Shown piece by piece: positions 34,724 through 43,000 of a stretch of 64,000 nucleotides of DNA. Every line of letters starts with the position of its first letter. Positions within the stretch are counted from its first letter, which is position 1. The notes below the pieces were generated by a model. It ran no database searches and had not been told where the DNA came from. It saw nothing but the letters and a program-made list of their open reading frames with translations. Both the position numbers and the translations under genes were made by a program. The stretch is taken from the NCBI GenBank assembly GCA_937908115.1, contig CALEQZ010000054.1, positions 1-64,000 of the forward strand. Reading direction: 5' to 3'. This DNA is from an uncultured Alcaligenaceae bacterium (lineage in GTDB: Bacteria; Pseudomonadota; Gammaproteobacteria; Burkholderiales; Burkholderiaceae_B).

Positions 34724-35210
34724 GTGTCGCAGGGCCTGTATCAGCAGCCTGGAGAGCGGGGCCAGGCGCAGCCCGACGCTGGCTACTGCCGAGCGACTGG
34801 CGATAACCTGATCGAGGAGTCCGAAGAGGGGCGAACGCCCCCTACGCCGCAAGATAAGGCTGCGGCAAATCTACAGACACTTCTCGAAAAGGAGCGTGAC
34901 GCTCGCCTCGATGAACGATTTCTGCTGGTGACGATCATCGTAGTGTTGGCAAACGCGCATTTCTTTAAAGCCATGGAGATTTGGGGGGCCCATTGTTATT
35001 GGGCTAATCAAGTTGATAGCGCTCATCGTGTTTGCTCGACAATGCGGAGTCCAAGAGGTGGACCGGCTGCTCGACCGCTTCATGGCGCTTCCGCCTTTTC
35101 TGGCTCTAAGCAAGCGACGCCGGCAGGAAAAGAGAGCCTTCGAGGAATGGAAGCGAGGCCGCTCGCGCGAACCTTCGGTTTCGTCTGAACATCGACCGAA
35201 AGGGACTTGA
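34724..35210 (+). pseudogene. Two-TM membrane protein broken in a G6 tract
   Basis: From GTG at 34724 the frame encodes a charged N-terminus (LEKERDARLDERF), a first membrane helix FLLVTIIVVLANAHFF and KAMEIWG, then goes out of frame at six Gs (34983-34988). With five Gs the reading continues as PIVIGLIKLIALIVFARQ, a second helix, then a basic tail ending at 35210. An intrinsic terminator follows. I do not know its function. Without the shift it would be about 160 residues. The indel could be mutation, phase variation or a sequencing error. Confidence 0.65.
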
Positions 35211-35254
35211 CGCACTGGATGGCGGGCAAGTCCCAGTGAAGCTCTAGATTTACC

Positions 35255-35275
35255 AGCCGCCTCCGGGCGGCTTTT
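35255..35275 (+). terminator. Rho-independent terminator
   Basis: A perfect 7-bp stem (35255-35261 and 35266-35272) with a TCCG loop is followed by TTTT and CTT on the plus strand. It lies 45 bases after the end of the broken two-TM gene and ends the cargo transcript. The remaining bases up to 35514 hold no convincing gene; they precede the SRAP gene, which has an AGGGGG ribosome site at 35503. Confidence 0.85.
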
Positions 35276-35514
35276 CTTGCGCCCTGACGAAACCGGGCCA
35301 GGGGTGCGCTTACCCACGCCACATGGATGTGCAATGGGCAGATCCCATCACAGGACCTGCCATGCACCCCTTCCCTTGGCTTGGACCGTTCGAGCTACTG
35401 CTGCGCACATCAGTGCGGCCTCCACCCCTGCACACGTAGTTGTCCAATGCCCATAGCTGTGCATGGCAGTGCTCTCGTGGCAGGATAGAGAGGTTATTCG
35501 CCAGGGGGCTGAAA

Positions 35515-36177
35515 ATGTGCGGCCGCATCGTGCAGAAATCACCACAGGCCGAGTACGTGGAGACCATATTCACGAACCTGGGGCTGATCTTTGATGACGC
35601 CCAGGCGCCACGCTACAACATCCCGCCCGGGACGCGGGTGTTGGCGCTGCATCGGCTTGGCGGATCGCCGGCGGTGGAGCATCTATGGTGGGGCTATGGC
35701 CCGCCGTGGTGGCGACGGCAGCCAGTGATCAACGCCCGTATCGACACACTGCTGCGGGGCTCGGCAATGTGGCGGCCGCTGCTCGTGCGCCGCGTGATCG
35801 TGCCGGCCGACGGATGGTACGAATGGACGCCGGAGGGCGACGGCAAAGCCCCCTGGTACATCCACCCGCGCGACGCGCGCCCCATCTATCTGCCGGGCAT
35901 CACGGCGTGGCAACCTGGTCGGGACCACGGGCCAGAGACCGGCATGGCCATCATCACCGACGATGCTGCCGGCGGGATGATCGACGTGCACGACCGCCGC
36001 CCCGTCGTCCTGACTGCCGAGGCGGCCAGGGAATGGATTGACCCCGCGACGCCGGTGGACGCCGCGCTAGAGCTTCTGACCGTAGCGAGACCCGAATCGG
36101 CTTTCCAATGGCATCGGGTGTCGAAGAGAATGAACAGCGCCCGCTACCAATTGCCGGACGCCCTAGCTCCCATCTGA
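35515..36177 (+). CDS. SRAP (YedK/HMCES-like) protein
   Basis: SRAP proteins bind abasic sites in single-stranded DNA through a covalent link to the Cys at position 2 and thus protect forks. The 220-residue product starts MCGRIV, exposing that Cys after Met removal. Other family marks are NARIDTL, GWYEW with the catalytic Glu, and the VHDRRPVVL motif with the conserved His. The ATG at 35515 must be the start, since any upstream extension would bury the catalytic Cys. It lies beside an SOS-controlled gene. Confidence 0.93.
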   Translation: MCGRIVQKSPQAEYVETIFTNLGLIFDDAQAPRYNIPPGTRVLALHRLGGSPAVEHLWWGYGPPWWRRQPVINARIDTLLRGSAMWRPLLVRRVIVPADGWYEWTPEGDGKAPWYIHPRDARPIYLPGITAWQPGRDHGPETGMAIITDDAAGGMIDVHDRRPVVLTAEAAREWIDPATPVDAALELLTVARPESAFQWHRVSKRMNSARYQLPDALAPI

Positions 36178-36270
36178 GCGAGGCGAGCGATAACCGCCCG
36201 CGACCGGATCCTCCTACGGCCGCCAAGCCGGTTACAAACCTCTGTACCGACCCCGTTTTCCGCAGGCATA

Positions 36271-36290
36271 TACTGGATATCCATACAGTT
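36271..36290 (+). promoter_or_regulatory. LexA (SOS) box
   Basis: The 20-base site TACTGGATATCCATACAGTT matches the consensus TACTGTATATATATACAGTA at 16 of 20 positions and keeps both CTG and CAG half-sites with correct spacing. It lies 13 bases before the start codon at 36304, so the gene is probably repressed by LexA and induced by DNA damage. Autonomous phage repressors can use similar sites. Confidence 0.75.
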
Positions 36291-36303
36291 GTGTTGCTTT
36301 ACC

Positions 36304-36867
36304 ATGCCTGCCCCGCCTGGCCCGCCTCGCGCCAACCACACCTGCTTCTGTTGCCAGTATTTCGGTGGCCTCGCCGGAAAACGGGCTACGTGCCGACACC
36401 CGAAGCTTGCCCCAACGCACGACTCGCCCGAGCAGGGCTGCACCCGGTGGTCCCACGATGTCAGCGCAAACCGCGACATCTGGACCGTAGAGGACTGGTA
36501 TGTGGCATCGTCCGAGGCGATTCCAGGATACGCGGACGCTTCGCCTTTCCAGCACTTCCGGGCGCCCTTGACGGCCGCGGATATCCGGGATTTGCACACA
36601 CGCGACCCCTCGCCGAGCTGTACCGCGATGGCCTGGGAGATCGCGCGGCTGCGAGACCTACTGCTGCGGGTCCGGGAAACGCTACTCGTCCTGGCGCAGC
36701 AGAGGGGGACGGACATGCGGACTCGGGTCTATCTGCGACGTCTGGCAGACCGGCTACTGGCCGAACCAGCCGTGCGCGAAGAGCTGGAGCGCCTGGAAAT
36801 GAGGGACCAGAGCAGGCACCGGGCGGAGTATGCGGGCCGGCATGCCAAGCGGGACGAAAGTACTTGA
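36304..36867 (+). CDS. SOS-controlled cysteine-rich phage protein
   Basis: I do not recognise this 187-residue protein. Near its N-terminus are closely spaced Cys and His residues (HTCFCCQYFGG, TCRHP, QGCTRW) that could bind zinc or an Fe-S cluster. The C-terminal half is helical and charged (LRDLLLRVRETLLVLAQQ, then RRLADRLLAEPAVREELERLE). It is preceded by a LexA box and follows the SRAP gene, so a DNA-damage role is plausible. The next strong coding region, a giant gene, converges on it. Confidence 0.7.
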   Translation: MPAPPGPPRANHTCFCCQYFGGLAGKRATCRHPKLAPTHDSPEQGCTRWSHDVSANRDIWTVEDWYVASSEAIPGYADASPFQHFRAPLTAADIRDLHTRDPSPSCTAMAWEIARLRDLLLRVRETLLVLAQQRGTDMRTRVYLRRLADRLLAEPAVREELERLEMRDQSRHRAEYAGRHAKRDEST

Positions 36868-36965
36868 CCTGCCGCCGGTCGTGACGCCAAGAGGAAATCC
36901 CGCAAGAGGATTTGCCGAAGTCGTGACGACACAATCCTAGCCATTGGAACTGCCGGAGATCGGCT

Positions 36966-37064
36966 GTGAAATGGCTTTTCGTTATCGATCGTGTCGTCGC
37001 CCTTGCCTACCGCCTAGCACGCATCTGGGACCTTCTGGCCGCCAGCGCCACCTGGAACACTTAG
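36966..37064 (+). CDS. Possible 32-residue small protein
   Basis: A GTG-started frame encodes a basic, hydrophobic peptide (VKWLFVIDRVVALAYRLARI, then WDLLAASATWNT) of amphipathic character. A weak GGAG lies about eight bases upstream. It overlaps the stop of the giant minus-strand gene by three bases. It may be a small membrane-active phage peptide or chance. Confidence 0.25.
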   Translation: MKWLFVIDRVVALAYRLARIWDLLAASATWNT

Positions 37065-40000
37065 CGGGACGACACTTGTGCCGCCCGCGCCCTGCCATCG
37101 GCCAACGCCGCCAGCCGATTTCGTGCTTGATAGAGCTGATCCAGCCGAGCGCGCTTCTCCTCCATCGGGAGGTCGCTATTCTCCAGGCGCTTGATCTCCC
37201 GGCCGATCTGCTGCATCTGCCGGTCAGCGGCCAGGAAGAGGCCGCGCAATCGCAGCCGGTCGTCGCCAGCCAAGTCGCGGGCGCGCTCCAGGTCGCCCAG
37301 TGCCCGGGCCTGATTGAAGGCGGCGTAAAGCTGGTTGACCTCGCGCTGCTGGTCGTAGTAGCGCTCGATGTACTTGCTGCTGCGCGCGTCGGCTTTCTTC
37401 AGGAAGTCGCCCACCACAAACCAGTTTTCCACGCGCGACAGGTCTCGCGCCGGATTCTCCGGTAGGTTGGACAGCGGCCTGGCCAGGAAGTCGGCCACGT
37501 TCAGCGCCTGGGTGCCCAGCCAGCCAAAATAGCCGCGCGCCAGGTGCTCCAGGCGCTGCGGCGACACCCCGATGGCGCGGCCCAGCGCGACCGCGCCGGC
37601 GCTGGTGCGGCTGGTGAATCGATCTTCGGCCGGCAGGCGCTGCTGGGCCATGGAGTCGATGCTCCTGCCTCGGAACGTGTCGTAGTTGAACGATGCCTCC
37701 AACGCGGGCTTGATCGCTTGCGGAATGGGGTTCATCGCCAGTTGGTCTGCCACGATGTTGCCGATATCCCGCCCGAAATCGCGCAGCCGGTAGTCATCCC
37801 CGGCGAAGGCCAGCTCGGTCCCGCGTTCGATCACCGTACCCAGGGCACCCACCTCAAAAGGCTTGGGGATGTAGACCATCATGTCCGAGCCCGGCAGCTT
37901 GGTAATCCAGTAACTGTTACGGGCCCAGTCGGGCAGCTTCTTGTAGTCCTCGTCGTCCTTCATGCTTAGGTAGAGCATGGCCGATGCCAGGCCAACTACC
38001 CCAGCCACGGCGCCGAAGCGCGCCGGGTTCGCCACTGCGCCACGGCCCAGCTTGTACATACCCTGGAGCCGAGCATTGAAGAAGGGTACGACCTGCGACA
38101 GGATGCGGATCGCTGGAAAGGTTCCTCCTGCCGTAAAGTCCATCAGATCGCGAGCGGCGAAGCTCGCTTCGAGATGGCTCTTGCCGCGCCGGCGCGCCGC
38201 CTCGTAGATCGCGGCGCGGTTGATGGTCTCTGCCCGGTCGCCGGTCTCCTGGTACCAGTCGAACGCCCGCCGCATCGCGCGCCGCAGCGCCGAGGGCGAC
38301 GCCACCACCTGATCGGGGTGCACCCCCAGCTCATCGACCAGGCGCTTCACCGACCGCGCCTGCCCGTCGTTGAACGAGCCGAACCGAACGGCGCCACCAC
38401 CAACCAGCAGCTTGCGCATGGTCTCGTTCTCTGAGCCGGTCGCGCGCCAGCCCCGGATCATGTTGGCCACCGGATTCAGCTTGATATCGCTGTCGATGGC
38501 CACCGCCTGAATCGTGTCACGCAGCATGTTCCGCACGCGGAAGGTCGGGCTCAGCGTCACGCCCACGGTGAGCGCGTGCTTGAACTTGCGCATGGCCTTC
38601 ATGAAGGGGTCGTTGTGGCCGACGAAGTGCAGCGCAGTGAGTGCGTCCAGCACCAGCGGCTCGTCCACCAGGTAGTGCTGCTCCTGGCCGTTGACCATAA
38701 TGCGCACGCTGCCCTTCTCGGCTCCGGACAGCCGCTGGGCAATGCCCAGGTCCACGGCCGACTTGATGGCCCCCTGGGCAGCCAGGTTCTTCATACTGGC
38801 CGACAGTAGGTGCGACCAGTTGGACACCGTGTTGGCGGTCAGGTCGCCCAGCTTCTCCTGCCCACCCTTCAGGCGTTTGAAGGCGCGCTGCCCCACCAGG
38901 CCGGCTACCTGCCCGGGCCCCATAGTGCCCGTCTGGTCTTCCTCCATCACTCGGTAGAAGGGGACGTAGAAGTCGCTTTCCCAGGCCGCGCGCGCATCCG
39001 CGTTGATCAGCCCGGCTTCCTGCGCCACATCAAGGACCGAGCGCTGCAGCTCGTTGAATTCGCGCAGCGCCTGCGCATAGACGTCCTGGCGCCGGCGGCC
39101 ATCGGCCATGCGGCCCAGGTTCAGACGCTTGAGCGTGTCGATATCCTCCTGGGTGAACAGGTGCTCCCGACCTTCCTTCATCAGGCGGTCGGCCCTGTTT
39201 CCGGCGATCCATGCCATGAAGTGGTCGCCCTCCCCGCCCAGGTCGGCGAGGATCTCGGCCAGGCCTCGGCCGCCGGCTCCATCCAGCGCGCCGTCGTGGA
39301 GCCTCACAGCACCGTGCCGAACCAGATACTCGGCCGCGCCATCCGTGCCGCGCGACAGCCGCGCCTGCATGTAGGCGGTCTCGTTCAGCCCCTTCAGCGG
39401 GGCGAACTGGTCGAAGATGCCCTGCACCAGCTTTTCGCCTGCACGCTCGCGCATCTTGGCCAGGCGCTCCTGCAACGGCTCCTTCGGCGCGAAGGCCCCG
39501 ATCTTGCCCAGGGCACGGTCGCGTAGGCGCTGTTCGGCGGCCGACAGATTCTCGCCCGGGCGGGCCGTCGATCCGGGCCGGGCCGCCGGTTGCTGCGCCG
39601 GCGGCGCGCCAGCGGTGGCGGCCCGCGATTCCATGGGGCCAGAAGCAGAACGCCCCGCACTGGGCGGGGCGTCGTCGGGACCGGATGGGTTCAGTTTGGG
39701 GCCTTGCCCCACACCTTGTCGTAATACGCCGCCGCCTCGCGCATCTCGCGCCGCAAGGATTCGGCTTCGGACGACGTCAGGCGAGTCATGCTTGGCGAGA
39801 TATCGCCCTTCGGATTCGGTGAGCGCGTCGAACCCCCGGCCGGTTGCCGCACGGAAGTCTGATTCGATGTCGCCATAGCGGTCTCGGACGGATTTCAGGG
39901 TTTCGGGGGACAGCCGCAATGTAGCGCTGTACTGCTTGCCGGTCAATGCGAACGTGCCGACAACCCGACCTCCGCCCTGGCGGATATGCGATGCCAGCGC

Positions 40001-43000
40001 AGCCAGTGTCCCACCTTGAGTTAGGGTATCGTCGACCAGGAAGTAAGCTCGGCCGGGGACGACGTGCCCGTCGAACTCGGGCTGCTGGAAGATCCGGTCA
40101 AGGCCGCCAAGAGCGCTGCGCTGAGCCTTCACGGACTGGATGATGCCCGTTTCCACGGGAAGGCCCAGGGCCGCGCCCAGGCGCTTGCTGGTAGCCAGCG
40201 GAATCTGGTTGTGGCCCGAGGCCTCGACCGCCAGCACCGGGACGATGGTGGCCTGTTCACCGCCCAGGGCGTCGCGCACCTTCTGCACCACCTCGGGCGT
40301 CACCAGCTCGCCCACCAGGCGCGCGGCCGCCTGCCGGTCGCCGGCTTTCGCTGCCGCATGGTCCGGATGCTTGCCGGCCGCGCCCAACGGCTGGCCGACC
40401 ACGGCCGGCGGCAGATCGACCGGCTCCGCGCCGCGCCGGGATTCCCGACGATCGCTGGCAGCCATGGATGCGGCCGCCTGCCGCACCCCGGCCTGTGCCC
40501 GGGCCGACGGCGTCCGGCGCAGGAAACGTCCGGCATCGATCACCATCTGGCGCAGGTCGGCATTGTTCAGCTTCAGGTTGAGACCCATCGCGCGCAGCGC
40601 TGCGCGAAGCTTTGCGTACAAGCCCTCGAGGAAGAACCGCTTGTTGTTCGTCTCGGCCATCCTGGCCAAGACTTCGCGCGCACGGTTCGCCGGCGAGTAG
40701 TCCGGGTAGGCCAGCGTCACGGCCTCCATCGTGGCGTAGTGCGGATCGCCGGGCCGCTCCCGGCCGGTCACGCGCGCGCCGTCCGGCAGGCGGGTCAGGC
40801 GGCGCACGTCGGCGAGCACGCCCGGGAAGCGGTCGCCCAGCAGCGCCTCGACGCCGTAATGGCCGATGACCTCATGGGCCAGGACCTGCTGCAGGCGCTC
40901 CATCGACGGCAGGTTGTCGGCGACCAGGTAGATCCGGCCGCCCTCGCCCGAGGGGTAGTAGACGCCCTCCGCCATGCTCGAAGGCTTCGCGCCCTCGGGA
41001 ATGTCGCGCACGCCCTGCACCACGGATACCCGCAAGCCGCCCGCGCCCGGCAACTCGGCCATGAAGTCGCGTGCGGCGCGCCTGGCATCAGAAACGGCAA
41101 CCCCGGCGCTGGGCCGGGGTTCGCTGGACTGACGCCGGGACTCGAACTTCCGCTGTCGACTGGTCCGCGTGCCGGACATCGCCGCCGACATCCCGGCGGT
41201 GAAGATGTCCAGCACACGCACATCCGCATCGTCCAGCATCCGGCCGACATTCTGCGCGGCCGGCAGGGAGTCGGCAGAGCTGATCGTGATGATCGCGCGG
41301 GAAGCATTGGACTGCTCGAGGCCCGCCAGCAGCTTATCGAGTCCTCCGGTTCCACGCAGCTTCGCCATTTCCGCCGCGGACATCGGCAGGAAGGCGGAAG
41401 GCTCAGTCTTGGCATTCAGGAACAGGACCCCGTCCTGGCCACCGGACACGTCGCGCACGACCTGCCTGGCCTGTTCAGGGTCGCTGAACGAGTCCGCCAG
41501 CTTTCCACGCCGCTTGAACACGCGCTCCATCACAGGGATATCCGCGCCGCGCCGCGCCGGCACGATCTTGGAGACCCCCTTCTCGCGCGTGTCGGCGTCG
41601 TAGTGACCATACTCCGTCATGCCGATCGCCAGCATCCCGCGCAGTTTCACCCGACTGCCAGCGGTGAGATCCCGATATGCGTCAGTAACGCGCAGGTCGG
41701 CGTCGGAAAGAGTGGCAGCCTCGGAGGGATGGTTGTGCGCCAACCAGACGTTGGCCGCCTTCGGCAGGCGGGCGGCATGGCCGGCCACCAGCCCGGGGAT
41801 CGCCGCCGCGCTGGCGCGGTCGCCGATGGTGTGGCGCAAGATGCTGATGGGCCGGCCGGACTCGTCCGTGAACAGCGCGATCAGGTTCTCCTGCGGCTGC
41901 TTGCGCAGCTGCGCCAGGGCGGTGGCGACCTGGTCGCGCGTCGTCAGCGTACCGCCAGGCGCGGTCAGCCGCCCGGTTTCCCGGCTTTCGACGACGACGG
42001 CGTAGCGCCCGTCTGCTTCTCGCTCGACGAGGACCGCGCTGGCGGGGCTTCGGGCGGCCGGGAGGTTCGGTACGGCACGGGATCCGGGCCCACCTTCAGC
42101 GCGCCCGGGCTCTCCACGTTCAGCCCTTCCTCCGGGAGCGGATACCTGGTTTCCTTGGCCGGCGGTGCCGGCGGACGTCTGCTCATCGCGTGCCCCTTCC
42201 GTCTGAAGTCCGGAGACGCCAGCGCCGTCTGGCGCGGCCGTCCCCTCTCCGCCCAGTATATCTGCGGGCACGCCGGGCGCCGCCGGCGTGCCGAGGGCTG
42301 CGCTCCCGGCTACCGGCTGCCTCGTGTCGCCGTCGGTCAGCCAGCGCTTGAAAGCGGACACGTCCATCTGCGTGACGGTGCCCATGCCGCGCCAGTCCGG
42401 CGTGTAGCTGTCTCGATACGCCTGCTCGGCCTCCTGCTGGTTCTCGTAGCCCAGCATGACCTTGACCTCGTCGAACCTCCCGGTCTCCGGGTCCATCTGG
42501 TCGATGACGAACACCTGCCCGTCGAAATCCGGCGCAGTGCCGGGCTTCACGAACACGTCCACCTGGTCGCCGTCGGCGCCCTCGGTACGGCGGATGTAGC
42601 CGTAGTGGCCGGCCATGCGGTTCGCCCAGGCCGTGCCGTCCGGTGACGTGCCGCGGCGCTCGGACCCGGCCGGGTTCTCGATGGAGATGTCCAGGCCGGC
42701 CACGCGCACGTGCCCCTTCCGGTAGTTGCCGGCCTCCTTCTGCGCGTCGGTCGGTGCCGGCGCGTCACTGAGGGGCGATTCGGCCGCCTGGTGCGCCGCC
42801 TCATCCACAGAGCGGCCGGGATGCCGCCGCCCGGCCATCTCCACATCCGGCGTCAGGCCCAGGGCCGCGCGCTCCCGCGCGACCGCTTCCTGCTGCTGGC
42901 GGGCCGACGCGCGCTGCTCGGTGGTGGTGGCTGTTCCGGCCGCATCGACCTGGACGACGGGGGCCGGCAGGGCCGGGCGCGCCGGCGGCGCGGGCAGTTC

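Noticed and set aside
37966..38019. Interpretation of the giant protein's late hydrophobic stretch as a second tail membrane protein
   Set aside because: The hydrophobic helix near residues 2180-2200 is embedded in a continuous LPD38-like region with no start site or stop nearby.
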